From: Aurantiochytrium sp. KH105
Taxonomy: Eukaryota; Sar; Bigyra; Thraustochytrida; Thraustochytriidae
Length of the DNA stretch: 43,564 nucleotides
Direction of reading: 5' to 3'
Assembly: GCA_003116975.1 (NCBI GenBank)
Contig: BGKB01000286.1
Location: forward strand, 1-43,564
In this document: in pieces, positions 30,001-37,425 of the stretch
Layout: every line of letters begins with the position of its first letter
Position numbering within the stretch: the stretch's first letter is position 1
Made by a program: the position numbers and the translations under genes
Notes under the pieces: model-generated
Told to the model about the DNA's origin: nothing
The model's database searches: none
Seen by the model: only the letters and a program-made list of their open reading frames with translations

Positions 30001-30686
30001 TAGAGAACTGAGAGCGTCATTGTGTACACCTGTCTCAGAATTTCGGACTCTACAAAGGCCAAGAGTCGGCTTGTTCGCACTAAGCGAAAGACCCGGAGCA
30101 CTCGGAGCAAGCACACAACTGTCAAGGGCGAAACCTCTTTTTGAAGATCGCACACTGTGTACATGTCGTTCAGCAGCATGTACTCGCAGAGGAATCCTGG
30201 TAACGTTGTGGCGAGTTCGATGATACCTTGCGCGCTCACAATGAAAACGAGGCGCTTGTGCGCCACAAAAAAGTGCAATGCAAAGTCGACAGCAAAGACA
30301 ATGCTGAGGCATAAGTCAGCCGTGACGAAATTTCTCAAGGTTCCATTCCTTTCGTTGGAATTTGACAAGGTGCAGTCCTGCCTACTCCACACATATGTTT
30401 CTGCCACGTAGAGCGCGCAAGCGGTGATCGTAAGGAGCGCGTTGGCCGCGTCGAGCAGCATGCCACTCCGAGAGGTCGCGAGGGCATACTCGAGTCTCTC
30501 GCGAAAAGTGCTCGAGCTTGCCGACGATTCACGAAGCTCGTCCTGGAATTTGCGTAGCTGGTCATGAGACGTCGAGATCATCACCTTCAAGACGTTCTCG
30601 TTCTCAGTGGCGACCTCCTTGCCATCCTCCCCATACTGTAACGCGGGGTCGACCTTTGAGGACCGCGAGCTTCGTTTTCGGAGCAT
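27096..30686 (-). CDS. Slo/BK-like potassium channel with two RCK domains
   Basis: 1196 residues. The transmembrane part spans about 75-300: S1 near 77-97, S2 near 122-142, S3 near 147-166, and S4 193-209 with Arg at 195, 198, 201, 204 and 207. Then S5, a pore helix and the filter TVGYGD (272-277), and S6. The cytosolic part has RCK1 from about 328 (HIVVSGDVHGRAILDFF) to 650, a Ser-rich linker (670-780), and RCK2 from 785 (KHIVVFGEVSQLYNFVLPLRR) to about 1060. The tail is Ser-rich and ends in a short coiled coil. This is the calcium- or sodium-gated Slo architecture: K+ efflux gated by voltage and a cytosolic ligand. No run of Asp like the BK calcium bowl was seen, so the ligand is uncertain. 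The frame is open to 30752 without ATG, so ATG 30686 is used. Confidence 0.88.
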   Translation of the reverse strand: MLRKRSSRSSKVDPALQYGEDGKEVATENENVLKVMISTSHDQLRKFQDELRESSASSSTFRERLEYALATSRSGMLLDAANALLTITACALYVAETYVWSRQDCTLSNSNERNGTLRNFVTADLCLSIVFAVDFALHFFVAHKRLVFIVSAQGIIELATTLPGFLCEYMLLNDMYTVCDLQKEVSPLTVVCLLRVLRVFRLVRTSRLLAFVESEILRQVYTMTLSVLYLIFFASGVLHLVENTEALWQNGAEMTHKSFFDINYLIVTTITTVGYGDVVPETMLGRAVIMGMMCTTVILVPKQTNKLVALMAMTSVYARQSYNRKGQTSHIVVSGDVHGRAILDFFREFFHPDHGNTNQGAVIIGEGLPSPEIRSLLSDPRFAYMITYLDGTVMLDRDLSRAALEDAEGIFLLTNKHSRMPQHDDASCILRALSVHRYLQKRCGSHEPAGEASLSKESSVPSLPGPMLRRRTKKPRLCIQLLQSESRRLFESSRRQIGHHDLCHTQLVCIDEIKNNIMAKSCLVPGLTTMINNLVASSEEPTLSSNEAPWLHEYAEGVGYEMYRIELSEYLQGLPFSSMAEEVYLATGVLVFALELAHVRAGSYVALNPGRFVIPHAVPELAIFAIVLAGDLDEALVISTSDKVTEEIRDKVFQNITLNTADQEGFLPPQPKNDRTRMSMSAHLPRLFAGFSRGSSTSLIGSEMSQNGGSGRHLNVSQRLLKIDNDEDTAPTLSRRQLSSQMLGQARHSMSFRARDGLHREFYAAEEPSTLEERQLSSCGPDFNKHIVVFGEVSQLYNFVLPLRRKKLGEIVPIVVVHTRLPSEQEWQAIARFDELYFMQGSSLDVHDLRRVSIRHASRAVLFAKVNELGQMPSEALVDADSVFAYSIIAKDCPDVQINVELAVQTNISYLADEDKLRSCGIKASDRYMYVPPFAAGQIYTSSVLDTLSGQSYYNHKLIDILHQLVIGQSPESASRWQQETGHLVANAIHSSELHMIPVPPELHNKTYGDLVGYLNKQEIIPLGLRRGVLQERQNVMPYVVTNPPRDMEIKRIDKVFVLSREPPVQRVSQRNLLGDEGLKSEAPSSSNPEPSLDTVDESIVSKGPSSRRISVSRRASTSSRISSRNSRIFSQEGLGEGEADVDVDDEHDDDEIKAALSSFQTEMRTELASLSSEMRVLLQSIRADSSNGGDEETQA

Positions 30687-31200
30687 TTGACTTGTGTTCT
30701 CGCAGGCTTTTCGCGCCCCGACGCTTTGAACGTGGGCGCAGCGAAGCAGCACGTGTAGCTACCAGCGCCAGCCTGCGGCGTCCTTGCCTGCTAGCTGCTG
30801 ATGCGCGTTCTTGCCGCAGCGCCACGGCGCACACGCGCGACGGCGCACGCGCGCTCTCTGCTGCTGGTTTGTTATGAAATGGCGTGGTGCAAAGCAAAGC
30901 GAACGATAAACGGGTTCGTTCGCCCCACATTCGACCAAATTTGTCTGGTGGCGCGTTCGTGTTCGGAGCAGGCAAGTAAACTAGTGGGCAAGGCAAGCAG
31001 GCAGAAAGGCAAGTAGGCAGGGCGACAGGCACGCGGCTCGTCGCAATACTTACACGCGAGTATGATGTGAAAAATGCCAACGAGCCGTTGAAATACAAAA
31101 AAGTTCTTTTTTTTTGGAATAAATTATCTACCTCCAATTACGCCTAGACATGCGCTAAGGCCCAGGCGCACCAGGACTCATACCAGGTGTCTCACACGGT
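30687..31200. other. Spacer upstream of the K+ channel
   Basis: No gene. The GC-rich left part should hold the channel promoter. A T9 run and GGAATAAATTATC lie near 31110-31130. Confidence 0.45.
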
Positions 31201-32843
31201 GTGTATGGCAGTAGCGGTCTGCTAGGGCTGAAATACGCGGACCCCGCTTGCTTTGTGGTGAGGGATCACGCTCGACGACGTTCTGCAAGCAAACGAGCAA
31301 ACGCGCAGACATACCTCAGTCTGCTCGAAGAAGAGGACGTTGGGAAAGATTTCCAAGGCACCTTTGTCATCTCCTTTGACCGCTGGGACGTGCCGCGCCG
31401 CTGCAACGGGCCTGGTGCGTATTAAAGATCATAGGCGCCATTACGCAGGCGCAAAATTTTCAGGTCGTTTTCGCGCCGGGACAAGAGCTGGCTTTTGTCA
31501 CAAAGCCAAGATCATGGCCGATAACAACAACATGCGCAATGCAGAGCGCTGGAAGAAAGAAGACAAGGAGATATTGACAAAGCAATCGAAGTTACCGTGG
31601 AGCATTTCAAAACTTCCATCGAGATGGTCGGTGACCCCGTTGCGCAGATTTGCTGCTACATGGTGTCGCGCGAATGCCGTTATGGGATTCTTTCGAACTG
31701 GAAATCTACATTCTTTCTCGAGCTTGAGGTGGATGAGTCGTCCGGTTCCATGGTCCTGCATTGCTCTGATAGGTTCTCGCCTTTCACGCGCGCAGGCCGG
31801 GAGAGCGCAGAGGTATGCGCAGCTGGCAACGAATTGTGGGGCACCGCTGTGAGCGAGGTGGATGCGGAAACCCCTTCAGCGTCCTTGATCCAGGCAAGCA
31901 CTTTGTTCGTTTGGCTTGCCATGAGAGATCGCGTGATGGGACGAGAAGACGACGTGGATCTGAAGAAAGCGCTGCGCCCGTGCGAACGGGACAGTTGGCT
32001 TGAGGGGCCATCCCATCGGCACAAGCTCTGCTTCATGGCGCGTCAACAGCAGAGGCAACGGCGACGGCAACAGCAGAGGCGGAGGCAAACGCCAAAGCAA
32101 TGGCAAAGGCAATAGAAATAGGGGGGAAGCGAAGGGAGGGAAGGTGCATAGCGCCGTTGACGGGGTCGCTTTGGCGTTCGACTTTTCAGATGTGTCGTTG
32201 GTCGTGCATGTACTCTTTCGAGCAAGGTGTCGGCTACAAGCGGACGACGGTGACGGACCTGGAAACCGGCGAAGAGATCTCGGACTGCTTTGCAAAGTGT
32301 ATTGCGGTGGAAGAGGCTAACGCGCGTGATGCGCACTCGCACCAGTGCGCAATGCACCACTTTAAGAATGAGGTGGCCACTTACGAGGGCCCGGCGCTTG
32401 GGCTGCAAGGAAGAGTGGTTCCCACCGTGGTGCACGTGGGGGAGTTTGACATGGGCGCAGGCAAGCAGGCGGTGCTGGTGACGCAGAACGCAGGGCATGC
32501 TCTGAGTTCCCAGGAGGGTATGCGCATTACGAGGGCAGAGGGGCTCGTTGCTGTCAAGAAGCGCGTCCACGCGGCGCTGAGGTCTCTGCACGAGGCTGGC
32601 ATTATCCACGGCGACATGGGTTTACGCAACGTTACGATTCGCGAGGACGGCGGGGTCAGTCTGATTGATCTCGGCAGTGCATTTTGCGGTGGCCCCAGCG
32701 ATGCGGAACGCGACGTGGAGCTCTTTGACATGGACTTTGACGCCACCTTCGAAGCCGCCGAGCTTGCGACGTCATCGCGGGAGAAGAATTCTTCCGCCAA
32801 GCAAGGTTCTGCCAAGCAAAGTTCTGCTGAGATCAATGGATGA
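31201..32843 (+). pseudogene. Frameshifted CRN/FunK1-like kinase gene
   Basis: A gene-like stretch whose protein texture changes frame at least four times: 31201-31425, 31425-31577, about 31540-32115, about 32120-32215 and about 32205-32843. The third segment (VAQICCYMVSRECRYGILSNWKSTFFLE) resembles the nuclease-like domain found before kinases in CRN and FunK1-type proteins. The fourth (ALAFDFSDVSLVVHVLF) and fifth form an atypical protein-kinase domain with Lys in CFAKCIA, Glu in HHFKNEVATY, the catalytic loop HGDMGLRN (from 32607) and DLGSA instead of DFG. The last segment alone is a 247-codon ORF from ATG 32100 with all kinase residues. The whole is best read as a decaying gene; unrecognised introns or assembly indels are alternatives. 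The family name is from memory and moderate in confidence. Confidence 0.5.
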
Positions 32844-32899
32844 ACGAGGAACAGATGAAGGAAAAGCTAAATGGAACGCGATATACGATCGATTGATGG

Positions 32900-32938
32900 A
32901 TGCATGCATGCATGCTTGATTGATTGATTGATTGATTG
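32900..32938 (+). repeat. TGCA and GATT tetranucleotide repeats
   Basis: A short TGCA run followed by about five GATT units, just downstream of the kinase remnant. Confidence 0.75.
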
Positions 32939-33011
32939 GCTGAAAGGAACAGGAAAGGAAATAAAGGACAAAGGATGACGCTGTCCTCGAAGCATTTTAC
33001 GGCAGAGTAGC

Positions 33012-33590
33012 TTAAGGAGCAACCTGGCAAGTGCAAATGGAGCGTCGCATGAAGCTGCGGCTGATCGTTGAACTTTTGATGGAGCGAAAGGGGCGCAAGG
33101 TGAACGGGTGCTCGTTGGTGAGCATAAAGGAGGGAGAGGAGGCAAATGAAAAGAAAGAAGATTGCAAGCAGGAACGCAGTCGGCCGCGGCGGCGCGGAAA
33201 AAAAAAGAAAAAAGAAAGAGTAAAAAATGAAATGATTCTTTGTTGTTGTTGGATGAATCCTCTGTCGGGTTGGTCGGCGTGTGGCTCGGCTTTGAGGCAA
33301 GGCCCGGTTTTGAGGCTGGCTTTGAGGCCAGGCTCGGTTTCGAGGCTGGCCTTGCGGAGCTTTATGGGAGGAGGCCCGTTTTGTTGGTCGTTATCAGAGT
33401 CCACGGTGAGGTTGACGATTTCGGGCCCTTTGTGGTGTCTCTTTGGCCTGGTGCGCTGGCGTGGTCGAGGACCTGGCTGAGGCTGCGCTTGCGGCTGCCG
33501 CGGACAGGGCATTTGCATGCGCTGCATGTGGCAAAGTAGGGAAAGGAAGGAGCTGGAGCTGTCCACAAAAATTGATCCGAAGCTTTCCAT
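33012..33590 (-). CDS. Doubtful small ORF with SUMO-interaction-like motif
   Basis: A 192-codon ORF from ATG 33590. The first two thirds are Pro/Gln/Arg-rich with a basic patch (RPRQRTRPKRHHKG), followed by EIVNLTVDSDND, the pattern of a SUMO-interacting motif (hydrophobic core plus acidic end). A ten-residue repeat comes next (ASLETEPGLK, ASLKTGPCLK), produced by a 30-bp DNA repeat. The last third is Phe/Ser-rich and looks like translated spacer. No family was recognised. It could be a short nuclear protein with a wrong 3' end, a fragment, or chance. It lies between the kinase remnant and the p25-like gene. Confidence 0.28.
   Translation of the reverse strand: MESFGSIFVDSSSSFLSLLCHMQRMQMPCPRQPQAQPQPGPRPRQRTRPKRHHKGPEIVNLTVDSDNDQQNGPPPIKLRKASLETEPGLKASLKTGPCLKAEPHADQPDRGFIQQQQRIISFFTLSFFFFFPRRRGRLRSCLQSSFFSFASSPSFMLTNEHPFTLRPFRSIKSSTISRSFMRRSICTCQVAP
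33288..33347 (+). repeat. 30-bp tandem repeat, two copies
   Basis: Units 33288-33317 and 33318-33347 begin GGCTTTGAGGC and end GAGGCT, with a few differences. A partial third unit follows. Confidence 0.85.
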
Positions 33591-33821
33591 CAGTGTAAAG
33601 CCCCCTACTACCTAACTTGAGTCGCATTGAAAAGTGGATTCCGCGCGAAAACCAGACTTCTTGAATGGCGAGAAGGCGGAGATGGGCTCCGGCCGAAGCT
33701 CGTCCATGTTTGCTCGCGCGCGCACGCGTGCGCTTTTTCCCTCGCCCAGACCCGATTCCGCGCCCCGTCTCGCAGGACAGCGACTCTGGACGCCCGACTC
33801 GCTGTCAGACTCGAGGAGAAG

Positions 33822-35063
33822 ATGCTGGCGTCAGAGCCGGCTGCGAACGAGCGCAAGCGCGAGCAGCTTAAAAGCATGCAGATACAGCTACCTCAAGAAG
33901 GCGGCATGGAGGACTGCAAGTCGCTCGCATCGAAGCAAGATCTCCATTTTGACTGGGACAAGGCGCACCTCCAGCTTTGGAACACGTTCACTCATTACGC
34001 AATTCATGGCGACGCCCTGCAGCCTAATCGTCTTCGTGCCTACGAATTTACCAAGTTTGCTCGCGATTGCGGCATCCTGAACGACGCCGGAAATGAGCCA
34101 GCGGCAGGCTCCGAGGCAAGCTTGCTCCGCGTCGCCGATATTAACGTACTCATCTCTGCAGAGGTGGGCAAACGTAGCGGATCATCCAAGCAGACCGCGG
34201 CGCAATCAACAAAGATGCACGGGTCTCGAAGAATGACGTTTCAAGCTTTTCTAAATGTTGTCCTCAAGATTGCCCTTCGCCTGTTCCCCGACGCTTCGAG
34301 TGCTGAGACGGCGCTAAGACTCTTTGTGCAATCCAGGTTGTGGCGAGCACAACATAGAGATCCTCTACGGATCGCATTCGTGCTCCAGGACGCAGAAGTT
34401 CGCAAGCTGCTCATGCGCTTCGAGTCTGCGCTTCGACCCATCTTCCACTTTTACGCATCAGCAGCCGAACGTGAGGTCGATCAAAGCAGCGGAAATGGAA
34501 AGTCCTGCCCAAAGTCTCCCACGGGATCCTTTCGAACGATCGCAGGTACGGGCAACCGCATGAGAGACGAGCTAAGCTATCAGTCGTTCATTGAGCTCGC
34601 CAAGGACTTCGGCCTTGGCGCTTCGGCTCTCCTGTCAATGCAATCACTCGGAGAGGCTTTCCTCGCGTCGATCGACTATCATGCGTATCACGACAAGGTG
34701 CCCAAGATGCTGTACGAAGAATATATTGAGGCGTTGGTGCGCTGTGCCTTGACCATCGGTCGTGTTGCTCACGAGGGAGCAACGTTGGCGGATAAATTGA
34801 AGCATCTCCTCCTTATCATGTGGAAAGCTATGACCAAACGGAACCAGGTTGCAAGCGCCGTGGAAAATCACTTTGTGCGAACGACGTATGCTGCTGACCT
34901 GCTAGAGGGCGTCCGTATTTTTAATATCCGCTTTTCGGAACTTTGGGCTGCTGACGGTCATCGCGACTACCTGTCGCCGCTTCCTGATGAGGTCCCGGAT
35001 GCTTTTGACCTCGTACAGCGTCTACGTACCGCTTCTGCCGCAGCCCATCCCAGGCTCTATTAG
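33822..35063 (+). CDS. p25-alpha/EF-hand-like protein, two related modules
   Basis: 413 residues, soluble. The first module (about 40-160) reads LQLWNTFTHYAIHGDALQP, FTKFARDCGIL, ADINVLISAEVGK, MTFQAFLNVVLKIALRLFP. This order (short helix, LCKDCGI-like block, DIxF, then QF/FxxxLxxLA) is that of p25-alpha/TPPP and related calcium-free EF-hand proteins. A second module (about 200-320) repeats the plan: LRPIFHFYASAAERE, LSYQSFIELAKDFGL, LYEEYIEALVRCAL. A helical C-terminus follows. TPPP-type proteins bind tubulin, and many protist members are ciliary, but this assignment is by resemblance only. The frame is open back to 33627 without ATG; ATG 33822 is the first. A 5' exon is possible. Confidence 0.7.
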   Translation: MLASEPAANERKREQLKSMQIQLPQEGGMEDCKSLASKQDLHFDWDKAHLQLWNTFTHYAIHGDALQPNRLRAYEFTKFARDCGILNDAGNEPAAGSEASLLRVADINVLISAEVGKRSGSSKQTAAQSTKMHGSRRMTFQAFLNVVLKIALRLFPDASSAETALRLFVQSRLWRAQHRDPLRIAFVLQDAEVRKLLMRFESALRPIFHFYASAAEREVDQSSGNGKSCPKSPTGSFRTIAGTGNRMRDELSYQSFIELAKDFGLGASALLSMQSLGEAFLASIDYHAYHDKVPKMLYEEYIEALVRCALTIGRVAHEGATLADKLKHLLLIMWKAMTKRNQVASAVENHFVRTTYAADLLEGVRIFNIRFSELWAADGHRDYLSPLPDEVPDAFDLVQRLRTASAAAHPRLY

Positions 35064-35226
35064 AAAATTTCACATTTCAAGCTCTACCATTTACTTACTT
35101 TACACAGCGCACGTTCACGTGACATTTTACGTTGTTGCTCTTGCGATTCAATCAATTTTAGGATATCGCAATTGTATGCATATTGCTCACGAGAATCTCC
35201 GCAGCGCAGGGCAAGACCGTCTCTTC

Positions 35227-36630
35227 CTAGGCAATGACACAGTTCTGAGGTTGATTTCGGTTGCCCTTTCTCGTCTTAATCTTGCTCGCCATGGGAAGCT
35301 TGCTCTCGTACAAATTCTCGTATACAGCAGCGTCTTGCTCAAAGTCCTCCAACACGGGACGAAAAAACCGAGGTTCGGACGAGGCTGTGAAAGCCAGTGG
35401 TTCGTCAGTCTCTGTTACGTTTCTAGAGCTAACGCGCCAGTCTTCGGGCATAATAGGCAGTTTGTGGTCGTACAGCTTGTCGTACTTAACATTGCTCGCC
35501 GGAAAGACTCCTTCTTGCGCACACACGCGTCCGACCATTTTGGTGCCAGGAGAAATTTTGGCAAGAAGCTCAATAACCTCGCCTGCTTTAAAGCTCAAGC
35601 GCGGACTGTCGTAATCAAGAGAAGCAATGGCCTTGATCTGGCCCGGTGCAATGAGCTCGACGTACGACTGTGGAAAGATACCGACTTCTGCATTCTCGCC
35701 AACGTATCGACCCTGGTACCAAAGCTCATCGATGGGGCGTTCAACGAGGACTTCAGTACCGCGTACCAGCCGAAGATCATTTGTCTGTTGCTTGGCGTAG
35801 TCGAATCGAACAAGTGCTCGCCACAGGCCATCAGGGCCCGGATGAACTGCTTCTGGTACGTCCTGACCTTGTATCCATTGAATGTAGCTTCTCGGGAAAA
35901 TCCCCATGCGGCGACCGCATCGTCCGCGGAGCCAGTCCGCGCCGACAGCAGCGTCAACCGTGACCATGTCACCCTTGTCAAAAGATAGATCGCTCTCGTT
36001 CTCGGACCGAAACGAAAACGTAGCACACGCTACACATGGCTTCATGAGCGGGACCACCAAGTCGTACAGAGCGACCATCTCGAAGAGGTCCGAGTCGGCA
36101 AACGCGTGCGCCCCGGCGTCTTTCTGTTCTTCATGCACGGTACTTGTTTCGATCAGCGCCAGGGGTTTGTCCTGGGTGTGCGGCTCTTCTTGTTGTTCCC
36201 GAAGTGGACTTTGCGAGGCTGCTTCTTCCATCGATGCCTTCACCTCCGAGAGCATTTGCGTGGGTCTTCTACGAGAGGCACGACTCGGCCGTCGAGCGTG
36301 TCGAATAGAAGGCCTGGAAAGTAGTGCTGAATGGTCGATTGTATGATTATCTTTGACTGTAGGATCGGGAGCAGCTTGGTCCGTTTCGGGTACAGATGGC
36401 GGGATGCGTGGACTTACTCGCCGCATTGGCGAACGTCGAGGGACAGGTGGAGGCATGAGCATCGCCTCGCCTCGAGGGATTTTGACTTGGCATTTGGCCG
36501 CATACGCATTGGCTTGCTCCTTGGCATGATGTCTGGGCACTGATTCGTTTTGTTCGAGAACGCTATTTCCTCGTGAAGGCACGGCTGGAGGCTTTCTGGA
36601 TCCTGCGCGCTTGGGAACGGGCGGCGGCAT
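35227..36630 (-). CDS. Triple-SH3 adaptor with C-terminal CaaX (CVIA)
   Basis: 467 residues. The N-terminus carries four proline motifs of PPxVP type (PPPVPKR, PPAVPSR, PPPVPRR, PPSVPET), candidate SH3 ligands. Three SH3 domains follow: 199-255 (ATFSFRSENESDLSFDKGDM...GIFPRSYIQWI), 270-327 (ALVRFDYAKQQTNDLRLVRG...GIFPQSYVELI) and 332-382 (AIASLDYDSPRLSFKAGEVI...GVFPASNV). The third lacks the binding-face Trp (Met365 at that place). The last four residues, Cys464-Val-Ile-Ala, are a textbook CaaX box preceded by a basic stretch (KIKTRKGNRN), so farnesylation and membrane attachment are predicted. A role as a membrane-tethered adaptor in actin or endocytic signalling is inference. ATG 36630 is the first in frame. 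It converges on the p25-like gene with 163 bp between stops. Confidence 0.85.
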   Translation of the reverse strand: MPPPVPKRAGSRKPPAVPSRGNSVLEQNESVPRHHAKEQANAYAAKCQVKIPRGEAMLMPPPVPRRSPMRRVSPRIPPSVPETDQAAPDPTVKDNHTIDHSALLSRPSIRHARRPSRASRRRPTQMLSEVKASMEEAASQSPLREQQEEPHTQDKPLALIETSTVHEEQKDAGAHAFADSDLFEMVALYDLVVPLMKPCVACATFSFRSENESDLSFDKGDMVTVDAAVGADWLRGRCGRRMGIFPRSYIQWIQGQDVPEAVHPGPDGLWRALVRFDYAKQQTNDLRLVRGTEVLVERPIDELWYQGRYVGENAEVGIFPQSYVELIAPGQIKAIASLDYDSPRLSFKAGEVIELLAKISPGTKMVGRVCAQEGVFPASNVKYDKLYDHKLPIMPEDWRVSSRNVTETDEPLAFTASSEPRFFRPVLEDFEQDAAVYENLYESKLPMASKIKTRKGNRNQPQNCVIA

Positions 36631-37425
36631 TTAGCTCAGAAGATCTTTGCGTTACGTTGCGTTGTGTTGCGTTGGATAGGATTGGATTGAATTGAATGGG
36701 GCTGCGTGCAATGCTGGCTGATTTTTCGCTGAGCTCCACGTTCGGCCCACCTGCTTTGGAGCGGGGCCGACTTCTTGCGCGAGCGTGCGCCGCTTCGCTC
36801 TGGCCCGGCCGCGGCCCGGCCCGGCCCTTTCGAAGATGCTCACCACCACCACCACCACCCACCCCCCCTTCTTTCGATTTGCTACTACTCGCGACGCGGC
36901 GGCGGCGACGACCACGACGGCGGCAAGATTGGCGCCATGTTTGCTGCAGGCAGTCTCTCATCGCGGCTCCTGCCGCTGTAGTCTGACAGAGAGCCAAGCA
37001 AGCCTGACTGCTTGACAGCGAAGAATGCGTCCCAATTGGTCCGTCTGCGATGGGACGATCGACGGCGAGTCCCAGCGGCCTTCTTCCGGGGAAGTTCCCC
37101 GTATTCCCCAACGGATCAATCGACTTTTTCTTGTTGAGGAGAGAGCAGCAGCTGTAGCTTTGGCGGCGGCGGTGGTCCTGTTCCAGCACGTGCACATTGG
37201 TTGGTGTGCGCTGCGAGCGCGGGAGTGAGGGTCGTGCGCCGTGAGAACGTCGAAGCAGCAGCGCGCAAGCTTGCCTGGTGTCGAGAAGCGCTCGCTCCAA
37301 TAAATTCTCGCATGGGCTGAGACAGCCAGTCGGCCAGGCAGCCTGCTTGTTTGCCACGTTGGGTGTAAACTTCGTCGCGAGTGGAGGCAACCTCTCAGAC
37401 CGAAGCGCCCGAGGCGAAGGCGAGG
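36631..37425. other. Divergent spacer between the SH3 and LisH genes
   Basis: 795 bp, no gene supported. It shows GTTGCGTT repeats near 36655, a CACCAC run near 36841 and a GGCGGC patch. Long frames on both strands here are His/Pro/Arg-rich noise. Confidence 0.45.
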
